Source of the DNA: CAVRQM01 sp963732775
Lineage (GTDB): Bacteria; Pseudomonadota; Alphaproteobacteria; Acetobacterales; Acetobacteraceae
Length of the DNA stretch: 64,000 nt
Assembly (NCBI GenBank): GCA_963732775.1
Contig: CAVTAR010000003.1
Location: forward strand, 186,001 to 250,000
Direction: 5' to 3'
This document shows positions 17,711 through 26,655 of the stretch, one piece after another. The notes beneath the pieces are model-generated. The model saw only the letters and a program-made list of their open reading frames with translations. It was not told the DNA's origin and made no database searches. A program made the position numbers and the translations under genes. How positions within the stretch are numbered: position 1 is the stretch's first letter; every line of letters starts with the position of its first letter.

Positions 17711-18814
17711 ATGCACGCCGCCCGCTACCAGGCCGACCTGATCGAGATGGCCGCCGAGCGCGTGAGGTCGGGCGAGCTCGACCGCCGCGGCTTCATCGCC
17801 GCCCTCGCCGCCCTCGGGGTGGTCGCGGCCGTCGATCCCGCCACGGCCGCCGCGCCGTCGGAGATCGTGCTGTGCAATTTCGGCGGCGACGCGGTGGCCG
17901 CCTGGGGCCATGCCTGGGGCGAGCCGTTCACCGCCGACACCGGCATCAAGGTCAGCATCGTCGGCGGCGAGCCCACGCCGGGCGCGCTGAAGGCGATGGT
18001 CGAGAGCGGCAAGGTGACGTGGGACATCACCGACGGCGACCTGTACTACCTGCCGATCCTGGCCGAGCAGGGCATCATCCAGAAATACGACTACAGCAAG
18101 GTCGATCGCGCCAAGGTGCGGCCGGAGTTCGCGACCGATTTCGGCTGCGCCAACTACCTGTACTCCTACGTCAACGCCTACGACACCGGCAAGACTGGCG
18201 GGCGGGTGCCGCGCGGCTTTAAGGACTACCTCAACTTCAAGGACTTCCCCGGCAAGCGCGCGATGTACAAGTGGCTCGCCGGCTCGCTGGAGGCGGTGCT
18301 GCTCGGCGACGGCGTGGAGCCCGAGAAACTCTACCCGCTCGACGTGAAGCGGGCCTTCGCGCTCATCCGCGCCAACAAGGACCAATTCCTGCTGTGGGGC
18401 GGCGGGGCGGCGAGCCAGCAGCTGTTCCGCGACGGCGAGGTGGCGATGGGCATCCTGTGGTGCACCCGCGCCTCGGTGCTGGACCGCGAGACCAAGGGCC
18501 GGCTCACCTGGACCTGGGACCAGGGCATCGTCGCCCCGGGCGTGCCGCCGGTGCTGGCGCACAACCCGGCGGGCCCGGCGATCTGGGACTTCGTCGCCTC
18601 GATGCAGCGGCCGGAGCGGCAGATCGAGCTCCTGAAGCTGCTCGGCAACGGCCCGGCGAATCCGGCGGCGAGTGCGCTCATGACGCCCGAGCTGCAGCGC
18701 ATCGACTGCGGCACCGAGGCCAACTACCGCCGGCAGATCCCGATCAACTCCAACTGGTACGCGAAGAACTACGACCAGGTGCAGAACGACTTCCTCGACC
18801 TGATGTCGAGCTGA
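17711..18814 (+). CDS. Extracellular solute-binding protein, PotD-like
   Basis: A 367-residue periplasmic binding protein. The N-terminus has a short polar leader, then a twin-arginine-like signal LDRRGFIAALAALGV near residues 24-38, suggesting Tat export, and mature sequence begins near ATAAAPSEIVLCNFGG. The body has the type-2 binding-protein pattern, with WDITDGDLYYLPILAEQGII and YVNAYDTGK typical of the spermidine/putrescine-binding group. The exact ligand cannot be read from sequence. GGAGG lies five bases upstream of the ATG. The gene is second in an ATPase-binding protein-permease-permease operon. Confidence 0.88.
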   Translation: MHAARYQADLIEMAAERVRSGELDRRGFIAALAALGVVAAVDPATAAAPSEIVLCNFGGDAVAAWGHAWGEPFTADTGIKVSIVGGEPTPGALKAMVESGKVTWDITDGDLYYLPILAEQGIIQKYDYSKVDRAKVRPEFATDFGCANYLYSYVNAYDTGKTGGRVPRGFKDYLNFKDFPGKRAMYKWLAGSLEAVLLGDGVEPEKLYPLDVKRAFALIRANKDQFLLWGGGAASQQLFRDGEVAMGILWCTRASVLDRETKGRLTWTWDQGIVAPGVPPVLAHNPAGPAIWDFVASMQRPERQIELLKLLGNGPANPAASALMTPELQRIDCGTEANYRRQIPINSNWYAKNYDQVQNDFLDLMSS

Positions 18815-18823
18815 ACCCGCGCC

Positions 18824-19666
18824 TTGGCGCGCCGCGCGATCGGGCACGCCGCGTCCTGGGCGCTGGTGCTGCCGCTGCTGGCCGCGCTCGGCGCGCTGTA
18901 CCTGGCCCCGCTCGGGCGCGTGCTGTGGATCAGCGTCACGGAGCCGGTGCCCGGCCTCGGCAACTACCAGCGCCTGGTCGAGACGGGCTCGATGCAGCGC
19001 GTGCTGTGGACCACGCTGCGGCTGTCGGCGGTGACGAGCGTCGTGACGATGCTGCTCGCCTACCTGGTCGCCTGGACGATGCTGCATGCCGGCCGCCGCC
19101 ACCGCAGCTGGATCGCCGGCTTCGTGCTGGTGCCGTTCTGGGTCTCGGTGCTGGTGCGCGCCTTCGCCTGGCTGACGCTGCTGCGCCAGGAGGGGCTCGT
19201 CAACGAGGCGCTGCTGGCGGCCGGGCTGATCAGCGCGCCCCTGTCGCTGGTGCGCAACGAGTTCGGCGTGGTGGTCGGCATGGTCCACTACTTGGTGCCG
19301 TTCGCGGTGCTGCCGTTGTTCGCCAACATGCGCGGCATCGACCCGCAACTGGTGGCGGCGTCGCGCTCGCTGGGCGCGGGACCGTTCCAGAGCTTCGTGC
19401 GCGTGTTCCTGCCGCTGTCGCTGCCCGGCATCGTCGCGGCGGGCGTGCTGGTGTTCATCCTGGCGCTGGGGTTCCTGGTGACGCCGGCGATCCTGGGCGG
19501 CGGCCGCGTGGTGATGATCAGCGAATACGTGCGGGTGCAGATCTTCCAGACCGTGCGCTGGGGCATCGGCACGATGATGGCCTCCTGCCTGCTGCTGACG
19601 GTGCTGCTGCTGCTGACCGCGCTGTCGCGCGTGGTGGACCTGCGCCAGATGTTCGGCGCGCGATGA
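18824..19666 (+). CDS. ABC transporter permease, PotB-like
   Basis: The 280-residue inner-membrane protein has about six hydrophobic segments and the permease signature SRSLGAGPFQSFVRVFLPLSLPG near residue 185 (the EAA loop that docks on the ATPase). Similarity is to the PotB/HisM-type permeases of polyamine importers. The start is probably TTG at 18824, nine bases after the binding-protein stop, with no strong ribosome-binding site, so the exact N-terminus is less certain. Its stop overlaps the ATG of the next permease (ATGA). Confidence 0.88.
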   Translation: MARRAIGHAASWALVLPLLAALGALYLAPLGRVLWISVTEPVPGLGNYQRLVETGSMQRVLWTTLRLSAVTSVVTMLLAYLVAWTMLHAGRRHRSWIAGFVLVPFWVSVLVRAFAWLTLLRQEGLVNEALLAAGLISAPLSLVRNEFGVVVGMVHYLVPFAVLPLFANMRGIDPQLVAASRSLGAGPFQSFVRVFLPLSLPGIVAAGVLVFILALGFLVTPAILGGGRVVMISEYVRVQIFQTVRWGIGTMMASCLLLTVLLLLTALSRVVDLRQMFGAR

Positions 19667-20436
19667 AGGCGCTGGGCTGGCCGTTGCTCGTCGCACTCAC
19701 CTGGACGGTGCTGCTGTTCCTGATGCTGCCGACGCTGGTGGCGATCCCGGTCTCGCTCACACCCGAGCGCTACATCTCACTGCCGCACGGAGCGCTGTCG
19801 CTGGTCCACTACCGCGAGCTCGCGGGCGATCCCGCGTGGCGCTCGGCCATCCTGCAGAGCCTCGGCATCGGCGTCGCCGTCACCCTGCTGTCGGTGCCGC
19901 TCGGCGGGCTGGCGGCGATCGGGCTGTGGCAGCTCGCGTCGCGGGCCGGCGAGGCGGCGCGGCTGGTCGCCCTCGCCCCGCTGGTGACGCCGCCGGTGGT
20001 CTCGGCACTCGCGTTCTACCGGCTGTTCGCCGACCTGCACCTGATCGACACGTTCCTCGGCGTCATCCTGGCGCACACGCTGCTCGCCGCACCTTATGTG
20101 CTGGTGACGACGGCGGCCTCGCTGGCCAACGTCGACCGGCGGCAGGAACAGGCGTCGCGCTCGCTCGGCGGCTCAGGCTGGCAGACGATCCGCCTGGTGA
20201 TCCTGCCGCAGATCGTGCCCGGCCTCGCCACCGGCGCGATCTTCGCGTTCCTCACCTCGTGGGACGAGATCGTGGTGACGCTGTTCGTCGCGAGCCGCAC
20301 CGTCTACACGCTGCCGCGCAAGATGTGGGACGGGCTGAACGAGCGCGTCGATCCCACCATCGCGGCGGCGGCCACCGTGCTGTTCGCGCTGACGCTGCTG
20401 CTGGTCGGCGTGCAGGCGTTGCGGCGGCGGGCGTAG
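19663..20436 (+). CDS. ABC transporter permease, PotC-like
   Basis: The second membrane subunit has 257 residues and about six hydrophobic segments. Its EAA-type loop is SRSLGGSGWQTIRLVILPQIVPG near residue 163. It pairs with the PotB-like permease to form the channel of a polyamine-type importer. The ATG at 19663 overlaps the upstream stop by four bases, so translation is coupled. The gene ends the operon just before a large inverted repeat that probably terminates transcription. Confidence 0.9.
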   Translation: MKALGWPLLVALTWTVLLFLMLPTLVAIPVSLTPERYISLPHGALSLVHYRELAGDPAWRSAILQSLGIGVAVTLLSVPLGGLAAIGLWQLASRAGEAARLVALAPLVTPPVVSALAFYRLFADLHLIDTFLGVILAHTLLAAPYVLVTTAASLANVDRRQEQASRSLGGSGWQTIRLVILPQIVPGLATGAIFAFLTSWDEIVVTLFVASRTVYTLPRKMWDGLNERVDPTIAAAATVLFALTLLLVGVQALRRRA

Positions 20437-20442
20437 CCGGCG

Positions 20443-20538
20443 CCCCACCCGGCGCTTCGCGCCACCCTCCCCACGAGGGGGAGGGAAAAGGTTGTCCCTC
20501 CCCATCTTGGGGAGGGTGGCCCGGAGGGCCGGGTGGGG
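20443..20538. repeat. Nested palindromic repeat between convergent genes
   Basis: The two halves, about 46 bases each, are near-perfect inverted copies. Each half also contains its own hairpin around CCCTCCCC and GGGGAGGG. It lies between the convergent permease and desaturase genes. The form is that of a bacterial REP/palindromic-unit element and could act as a bidirectional terminator. Confidence 0.7.
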
Positions 20539-20547
20539 CCGGAGGCA

Positions 20548-21507
20548 TCACACCCGCCGGCCGCCGATCCAGGTGCGGTCGTCGGGGTAGTCGGCCTCGG
20601 TGCGGTCCGGCCAGAAGGCCCGCAGCACGGCGCGCTGGAACTGCAGGTAGCCCATGGTCGGCGGCTCGGCGCCGCGATCGGTGAACAGCCGCGCGTGCAG
20701 CGCCGGCAGGCGGTGGAACGGCACCCCCGGGAATGCGTGGTGCGCGGTGTGGTACTGCATGTTCCAGCCCAGCCAGCGCATCAGCGCGTTGGTGCGCGTG
20801 CTGCGGGTGTTGGCCAGGATGTCGCTGCTGTGTTCCAGGCCGAGGTGCTCGATGGTGTTCTGCAACTGGTGCGCGACCTTGGTCAGCAGCATCGGCGCGA
20901 GCCACAGCCACACCGCCGCCCAGCTCCCCGCCGCGATCGACACGCCGGCGATGGCCGCGTACCCCGCCAGGTGCCAGCGCGCCTCGCGCACCAGGTCGGC
21001 GCGGCGGGCGGCGGGGATATACGGCTCGGTCACGCGCCCGGCGGCGAAACGCGCGATGCGTCGGACGCGGCTGATCCAGTAGCTCGGGCCGAGCAGCCAG
21101 AGCAGATAGGATCGCAAATCGTAGCGGTCCCGCGCCAGTTCGCCGTCGTGCTCCCAGTCCTGCGTGTGGCGGTGGTGGGCGCCGTGCTGGAGCTGGTCGA
21201 AGTCGCGCGGGTAGAACAGCAGGAAGCCGAACAGCCGCCCGAAGAACGCGTTCAGCCAGCGGGTGCGGAACACCGTCCAGTGGCTGAGCTCGTGCTGCCC
21301 CGCGTAGAGGAAGTTCAGCAGCACGCCGTACACGACGAACGCCGGCACGCCCCACCACGTGCCGCGCGTGAGCCACAGCGCCGTGCCGCTCGCCGCGATC
21401 GCCGCGAGATGCGTGCCGACCTGCACCGCCCCCGCGCGGTCCGAGGCGGTGCAGAGCTCGCGTAGCACGGTGGCGTCGATCAGGTCGCGGCGGGCGAACA
21501 CCTCCAT
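20548..21507 (-). CDS. Membrane fatty acid desaturase family protein
   Basis: The 319-residue integral membrane protein has the three histidine clusters of the di-iron desaturase family: HELSH near residue 72, HGAHHRH near 106 and HTAHH near 252, with hydrophobic segments between them. Such enzymes insert double bonds or hydroxylate lipid chains or related alkyl substrates using oxygen. The particular substrate is not clear. The ATG at 21507 is preceded by GGAG. The MBL hydrolase gene lies 9 bases upstream on the same strand, so the two are probably co-transcribed. Confidence 0.88.
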   Translation of the reverse strand: MEVFARRDLIDATVLRELCTASDRAGAVQVGTHLAAIAASGTALWLTRGTWWGVPAFVVYGVLLNFLYAGQHELSHWTVFRTRWLNAFFGRLFGFLLFYPRDFDQLQHGAHHRHTQDWEHDGELARDRYDLRSYLLWLLGPSYWISRVRRIARFAAGRVTEPYIPAARRADLVREARWHLAGYAAIAGVSIAAGSWAAVWLWLAPMLLTKVAHQLQNTIEHLGLEHSSDILANTRSTRTNALMRWLGWNMQYHTAHHAFPGVPFHRLPALHARLFTDRGAEPPTMGYLQFQRAVLRAFWPDRTEADYPDDRTWIGGRRV

Positions 21508-21516
21508 GGGCGGCTC

Positions 21517-22362
21517 CTAGAACGTGACGAGTTCGACGGGCGGCGCGACCGTGGCGGCCGCCTCGGCCGCGACCGACGCCCCGGTGCGGCTGGCGATGTA
21601 GGCGTCGGCGATCTCGATCATGCGCGCGTGCCCGAACGGCCGCCGGTGGCCGCCATGCACCACGCGCACCGGCAGCGTGCGCAGCCGCTGCATGGTGCGG
21701 ATGTAGGCGGGGATGTCGGCGCCCTCGGTGGTGTCGACCAGGATGCCGTCGTAGATGGCGTCGCCCGCGAGCAGGATGCCGCTCGATGCCTCCCACAGCC
21801 CGATGCTGCCCGGCGAGTGGCCCGGCAGGTGCAGCACCTCGAAGCGGCGGTCGCCGAGGTCGACCGCGTCGCCCTCGTCCACGAGCCGCGTCGCGGCGAC
21901 GCCCGCGAAGCGATGCCGCGCGATGTCCACCCCGGCAGGCACGGCATCGACCATCAGCCCGTCGGTCGCGAACCCCGCCGCCCGGTATTGCGCGCGCCAG
22001 GCCGGCGGCAGGCTCGCGTAGTCCAGGCCGAGCGGGCCGACCGGCGCCCGCAGCGCCTCGGCCTCGGCGGGATGGACCAGGATGTCGCCGTCGGCGAACT
22101 CGTGGTGCGCGCCGATGTGGTCCAGGTGGACGTGGGTGGTGAACAGGGTGACAGGCTTTTCCGTGAGCGAGGCGATCACGCGGCGCAGGCTCGCCACCCC
22201 CATGCCGGTGTCGACCAGCAGCGTGCGGTCGCGGCCGGCGACGACGAAGGCGTTGGCGCGCCACAGCCGGGCCACGTGCGGCTCGGTGAGCATGGTGATG
22301 CCGTCACCCATCGCTTCGATGGCGTACCAGGGCTCGGCGACCGGCAGCGCGGCGGCATCCAT
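21517..22362 (-). CDS. MBL-fold metallo-hydrolase
   Basis: A 281-residue metallo-beta-lactamase-fold protein. The zinc motif THVHLDHIGAHHE (HxHxDH) lies near residue 76, with further ligands in LPGHSPGSIG and LLAGDAIYDG and a C-terminal VVHGGH. The fold covers lactonases, glyoxalases and other hydrolases; the subgroup is not clear. The ATG at 22362 begins just before the domain; the frame is open further upstream, but that part looks non-coding. It probably forms an operon with the desaturase downstream, hinting at lipid or lactone chemistry, which is only inference. Confidence 0.85.
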   Translation of the reverse strand: MDAAALPVAEPWYAIEAMGDGITMLTEPHVARLWRANAFVVAGRDRTLLVDTGMGVASLRRVIASLTEKPVTLFTTHVHLDHIGAHHEFADGDILVHPAEAEALRAPVGPLGLDYASLPPAWRAQYRAAGFATDGLMVDAVPAGVDIARHRFAGVAATRLVDEGDAVDLGDRRFEVLHLPGHSPGSIGLWEASSGILLAGDAIYDGILVDTTEGADIPAYIRTMQRLRTLPVRVVHGGHRRPFGHARMIEIADAYIASRTGASVAAEAAATVAPPVELVTF

Positions 22363-22426
22363 GGGCCGATCTTGCGGGGAGCGGGCCAGGGTGTCGAGAT
22401 TTTCCGCGCGAGGATCGCACCGGCAA

Positions 22427-22453
22427 TTGATCCGCCTGGCGCCACGCTCTAAT
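22427..22453 (+). promoter_or_regulatory. Candidate promoter of the secreted-protein pair
   Basis: TTGATC at 22427-22432 and TCTAAT at 22448-22453 are 15 bases apart, slightly short of the optimum, and lie about 30 bases before the cysteine-rich repeat gene. Plausible from sequence only. Confidence 0.25.
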
Positions 22454-22484
22454 CCTTGACAGGAGCGGCGGCGGGGGAACGTGC

Positions 22485-22976
22485 ATGGGTCGGCCAAGGT
22501 CTGCGTTGCGGGCGATGCCGTTCGCCGCGGCGCTGCTGCTCGCGGGGGCCGCGACGGCCGTGGCCCAGCAGCCGACCCAGGCGCAGCAGGACGCCATCAA
22601 GAGTTCGTGCCGCGCGGACTTCCAGAGCCAGTGCGCCAGCGTCTCGCCCGGCGGGAAGGCGGCGTTCGAGTGCCTGCAATCGCACCAGTCGTCGCTGTCC
22701 GCCGCCTGCCAGAGCGCGGTGGGCGCGGTGGCCGCCCCGCAGGCGAATGCGCCGTCCGCGCCCTCCGGCGGCACGGCGGCCGCGGCGCCGAGGCCGGCCA
22801 TGTCGCCGCGCCAGGAACTCGCCATCGTGCGCCAGGCCTGCGGGCCGGATTATCGCCGGCTGTGCCGCGGCGTCCCGCTCGGCGGCGGCCGCGCGGTCGG
22901 CTGCCTCGCCGACCACCACGCCTCGCTGTCGCGCATCTGCCAGCGCACGCTCGACCAGGCGCAGAGCCAGCGCTGA
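22485..22976 (+). CDS. Secreted cysteine-rich repeat protein
   Basis: The 163-residue protein has a Sec signal peptide ending near AVAQQ. It then has two copies of a cysteine-rich unit: C-x3-D-F-x3-C, an eight-residue gap, then a later C..C pair around SCRADFQSQC, and again around ACGPDYRRLC to RICQRTL near the C-terminus, joined by an Ala/Pro-rich linker. This resembles the bacterial Cys-rich (GLG1-type) repeat, of unknown role, and suggests disulfide bonds in the periplasm. GGGGGA lies upstream of the ATG. Its stop overlaps the start of the next gene (TGATG), so both are translated together. Confidence 0.7.
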   Translation: MGRPRSALRAMPFAAALLLAGAATAVAQQPTQAQQDAIKSSCRADFQSQCASVSPGGKAAFECLQSHQSSLSAACQSAVGAVAAPQANAPSAPSGGTAAAAPRPAMSPRQELAIVRQACGPDYRRLCRGVPLGGGRAVGCLADHHASLSRICQRTLDQAQSQR

Positions 22977-25420
22977 TGGCCGCACCCGTCTCGCGCCGGC
23001 ACATGCTGCTCGGCACGGGCGCCGCACTGTATGCCTTCGCGCCCTCCGCCGGCGCCACGCCGCCGCCGATCCACCGCCAGGCGCCTGCCGCGTCGTGGCC
23101 GCACACGGTGACCGACGGCCAGGCCAGTGCGACCGTCTACCAGCCGCAGGCCATCGCCTGGCCGGGCCGCACCAGCCTGCAGGCCCGCGCCGCCGTGGAG
23201 CTGCATCGCGCGCCCGGGGAGCCGCCCATCATCGGCACGGTGGAGGTGACGGCGGCGACCACGACCGACATGCTGCGCCGCTCGGTGGAGTTCTCCGGGG
23301 TCGAGCTCGACGCGATCCACTTCCCGTCGCTCGACGCCGCCGCGTCGGCCAAGGTGGAGGAGCGCATCCGCGCCGTGCTGGCGACGCTGGCGGCCAAGAG
23401 CGTGCCGCTCGATTCGGTGCTGGCCAGCCTGGCCGGCGCGCCCGCCGGGACGCCGGGGGTCGCCACCCACGACGAGCCGCCGGTGGTGTTCCGCAGCGAG
23501 CAGCCGGCGGTGCTGGTGGTGCTGGACGGCGAGCCGGTGCTGGCGCCGGTCGCGGACACCGGCCTGTCGCTCGCGGTGAACACCAACTGGGACCTGCTGG
23601 CCGACACGGCGACCGGGCGCTGGTACCTGCTCGACGGCGACGCCTGGCTCGCCGCCCCGGCCTCGGCCGGCCCCTACCAGGCGGCGGCGAAGCTGCCGGC
23701 CGGGTTCGAGCGCATCCCGGCCGACCCGACCTACGCCGACATCAGGGGCCACCTTCCGGGGCGGGTGGCCAAGCCGGCCGAGGTGCCGACGGTGTTCGTG
23801 AGCACCGCGCCGGCCGAGATCATCGTGACCGACGGCCCGGCCCAGCTCGCACCCATTCCCGGCACCAGCCTGCAATACCTGCGCAACAGTGGCGCGCGCG
23901 TGGTGTTCGACCCGGCCGGACACGGCTTCTACGCGCTGTTCTCGGGGCGCTGGTTCGCGGCGTCGAGCCTCGATGGGCCGTGGCGCTACGCGACGCCGGA
24001 CCTGCCGGCCGCGTTCGCGCGCATTCCGGCCGACGGCGCGTTCGGCGACGTGCTGGCCTCGGTGCCCGGCACCGTGCAGGCGCAGGAGGCCGTCATCTCG
24101 GCGCAGATCCCGCGCCAGGCCACGCTGAAGCCGAGTGCGACGATCACGGTGGCCTATGTCGGCGCGCCCGACTTCAAGCCGATCCCCGGCACCAGCCTGG
24201 AGTACGCCGTCAACACGACCTCGCAGGTGCTGAAGGTCGGCGACAAATACTATGCCTGCGTCAACGGCGCCTGGTTCGTGGCCGCCTCGCCGCAAGGCCC
24301 ATGGCAGCTCGCGACCAGCGTGCCGGACGCGATCCAGACCATCCCGCCGAGCAGCCCGCTGCACAACGTGACCTACGTGCACGTCTACAGCGCGACGCCG
24401 GAGGCGGTCGTGGTGGGCTATACGGCCGGCTACACGATGGGGATCGTCTCGGCCGCGGGCGTGGTGGTCTACGGCACCGGCTACTACTACCCGCCGGTGG
24501 TGCTGCCGGCGCGCGTGCCGGTGTACCTGCCCTATCCGTACACCTACTGCGGCGGCGTGGCCTACAACCCGGCGACCGGCACCTGGGCGCGTGGCGGCAC
24601 GGTCGCGGGGCCATACGCGACCGCCACGGGCGGCTCGATCTACAACCCGGCGACCGGCGCCTATGCGCGCGGCGGGGCGGTGTACGGCCCGAACGGCGGC
24701 GCGGGCGCGTGGTCGGCCTACAACCCCGCGACCGGCGCCTACGCGCACGGCAGCGCCGCGTGGGGGCCGAACGGCGGCAGCGCGCAGGGCAGCTTCAGCA
24801 ACCCCACCACCGGCCGCTCCGGCAGCACCACGCAGAACTGGAACCCGTACCAGAGCTGGGGGTCGAGCACGATCAGCGGCCCGAACAAGACCGTCGACAC
24901 CGCGAGCGGCCGCAACGCGAACGGCGCGGCCGGCGGGTTCAGCTCCAGCACGGGTGCGGCCGGGGCCGGCGTGCACGGCGCGGGCGGGAACAACGCGGCA
25001 ATCGGCAGGACGGCGAACGGCGACGTCTATGCCGGGCACGACGGCAACGCCTACCAGCACACCAGCAGCGGCTGGTCGACCTGGAACAACGGCGCCTGGC
25101 AGCCGGTGCAGCCGCCGGCTGCCGCGAAGTCGGCGCCAACGAAGTCGGCGCCCACAAAGTCGGCCTCCGCCTCGAACACCGTGGGATCGACGGCACCGGC
25201 AGCGAAGGGCGGCCCCACGCAGGCCCGCGCCAGCGCATCGACGAGCGCGCCCCGCAGCAGCGCCCAGCGTCCGCCGGCGGCGCAGGGCCAGCAACTCGGC
25301 GGCGACCAGTGGAACCAGCTCCAGCGCGACCAGCAGGCGCGCACGCAGGGTGCGGCGGGGCAGAGTCGCTCCCAGCGCTTCCAGGGTCGCGGCGGGGCGC
25401 AGCAGTTCCGCCGGCGGTGA
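22976..25420 (+). CDS. Large Tat-type secreted repeat protein, carbohydrate-binding family V/XII-like
   Basis: An 814-residue secreted protein with an N-terminal twin-arginine signal (SRRHMLLGTGAALYAFAP). The first 480 residues hold repeated modules with IPGTSLQYLRNS / IPGTSLEYAVNT, GxWFxASSxxGPW and FxRIPADxxxxDV, consistent with tandem beta modules. Next is a hydrophobic Gly/Tyr/Pro patch (VVYGTGYYYPPVVLPARV), then YNPATGxYARG repeats near residues 525-590 and a Gly/Ser/Thr/Gln-rich tail. Proteins of this make-up are often labelled carbohydrate-binding family V/XII, but no function is established. It is coupled to the cysteine-rich protein, so the two may act together at the envelope. Confidence 0.65.
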   Translation: MAAPVSRRHMLLGTGAALYAFAPSAGATPPPIHRQAPAASWPHTVTDGQASATVYQPQAIAWPGRTSLQARAAVELHRAPGEPPIIGTVEVTAATTTDMLRRSVEFSGVELDAIHFPSLDAAASAKVEERIRAVLATLAAKSVPLDSVLASLAGAPAGTPGVATHDEPPVVFRSEQPAVLVVLDGEPVLAPVADTGLSLAVNTNWDLLADTATGRWYLLDGDAWLAAPASAGPYQAAAKLPAGFERIPADPTYADIRGHLPGRVAKPAEVPTVFVSTAPAEIIVTDGPAQLAPIPGTSLQYLRNSGARVVFDPAGHGFYALFSGRWFAASSLDGPWRYATPDLPAAFARIPADGAFGDVLASVPGTVQAQEAVISAQIPRQATLKPSATITVAYVGAPDFKPIPGTSLEYAVNTTSQVLKVGDKYYACVNGAWFVAASPQGPWQLATSVPDAIQTIPPSSPLHNVTYVHVYSATPEAVVVGYTAGYTMGIVSAAGVVVYGTGYYYPPVVLPARVPVYLPYPYTYCGGVAYNPATGTWARGGTVAGPYATATGGSIYNPATGAYARGGAVYGPNGGAGAWSAYNPATGAYAHGSAAWGPNGGSAQGSFSNPTTGRSGSTTQNWNPYQSWGSSTISGPNKTVDTASGRNANGAAGGFSSSTGAAGAGVHGAGGNNAAIGRTANGDVYAGHDGNAYQHTSSGWSTWNNGAWQPVQPPAAAKSAPTKSAPTKSASASNTVGSTAPAAKGGPTQARASASTSAPRSSAQRPPAAQGQQLGGDQWNQLQRDQQARTQGAAGQSRSQRFQGRGGAQQFRRR

Positions 25421-25427
25421 ACCGCGC

Positions 25428-26621
25428 CTACGTCGCCGCCGGCCCGGCGATCCCGAGTGCGCGCGCCAGCGGGCGGATGGTCCAGCCCTGCATCAGCAGC
25501 GAGACCAGCACGGCCACGAATACCGCGTTGAACATGCGCAGGCCGCGCGGATCGCCCAGCACGGGCACGATGCTGAGATAGATCGGCACCGCGCCGCGCA
25601 GACCGACCCAGGAGACGAACGTCATCTCCCGCAGCCGGTAGCCGAACGGGGCGAGGCAGGCGAACACCGCGACCGGACGGGCCACCAGCAGCAGCAGCAG
25701 CGTCGCCGGCACCGCGATCGGCAGCAGCGGCAGCAGCGCCGGCGGGTCGACCAGCAGGCCGAGCGTCAGGAACAGCGTGATCTGCGCCACCCAGGCGATG
25801 CCGGCGAAGAACTGGCCCACCGCCTCGCGCGCGGCGAAGCTGGAGTTGCCGGCGACGATGGCCGCCACGTAGACCGCCATGAACCCGCTGGTGCCGAGCG
25901 TCTGCGCCAGCCCGAACAGCGCCAGCGCGAAGCTGAGCGCGAACACCGTGGCCAGCGCCGGGTCGAGCGGCAGGCGGCGCAGCAGGAACACGAGCCCGCG
26001 CCCGCCGCCCACGCCAAGCGCCGCGCCGCCGGCGATCTGCACCGCGAAACTGATCGCGACGTACGCGGCGGTGACGTGGTCCGGGAACCGGATGGCCGTG
26101 ATGATGACGGTGGTGAGGAAGATCGAGGCCGGGTCGTTCAGCCCCGATTCCAGTTCCAGTGCGGCGGTCACGCGCTCGGGCAGTCGCATGTGGGCGCCGC
26201 GCAGCAGCGTCGACACCACGGCGGCGTCGGTGGGCGCCAGCACCGAGGCGACCAGCATCGCGCCGAGCCATTTCGCGCCGGCCAGCACGACGATGACGAC
26301 GCCGCCGATGGCCGTGGTGATGAGCACGCCCGCAGTGGCCAGCGCGAGCCCGGGCCAGCCGCCCTGTCGCACCACCTCACGCGAGGTGCCGAGCCCGTCG
26401 GCGAACAGGATGACGGCGAGCGCCACGCCGCCCACGGCGTAGGCGGCGCGGAAATCGCTGAACGAGAAACGCTGCGGGTCGGCGGCCCCGGCCAGCATGC
26501 CGATGCCGAGGAACACCAGCACCAGCGGCGCGCTGACCCGGCCGGAGACGAGCGCGGCCGCGATGCTGACGAGGCCGAGCCCGCCGATCAGCAGGATCAG
26601 CTCGTCGCTCCCGTGCATCAT
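25428..26621 (-). CDS. Cation:proton antiporter (CPA1, NhaP2-like)
   Basis: The 397-residue membrane protein has about 12 hydrophobic segments and CPA motifs: VLAPTDAAVVSTLLRG near residue 130, LESGLNDPASIFL near 160 and SWVGLRGAVPIYLS near 340. These match NhaP2/CvrA-type potassium or sodium/proton antiporters. The usual C-terminal TrkA-C regulatory domains are missing: the protein stops just after the membrane part. It converges on the large secreted-protein gene with eight bases between stops. Confidence 0.87.
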   Translation of the reverse strand: MMHGSDELILLIGGLGLVSIAAALVSGRVSAPLVLVFLGIGMLAGAADPQRFSFSDFRAAYAVGGVALAVILFADGLGTSREVVRQGGWPGLALATAGVLITTAIGGVVIVVLAGAKWLGAMLVASVLAPTDAAVVSTLLRGAHMRLPERVTAALELESGLNDPASIFLTTVIITAIRFPDHVTAAYVAISFAVQIAGGAALGVGGGRGLVFLLRRLPLDPALATVFALSFALALFGLAQTLGTSGFMAVYVAAIVAGNSSFAAREAVGQFFAGIAWVAQITLFLTLGLLVDPPALLPLLPIAVPATLLLLLVARPVAVFACLAPFGYRLREMTFVSWVGLRGAVPIYLSIVPVLGDPRGLRMFNAVFVAVLVSLLMQGWTIRPLARALGIAGPAAT

Positions 26622-26655
26622 GGCGAGGAGACGGTCCGGTCAGTCCCGGGCGCCG

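Noticed and set aside
22363..22497. N-terminal extension of the MBL hydrolase
   Set aside because: The frame is open upstream to 22497, but the translation is basic and Cys-rich without family similarity, and it would overlap the divergent gene start.
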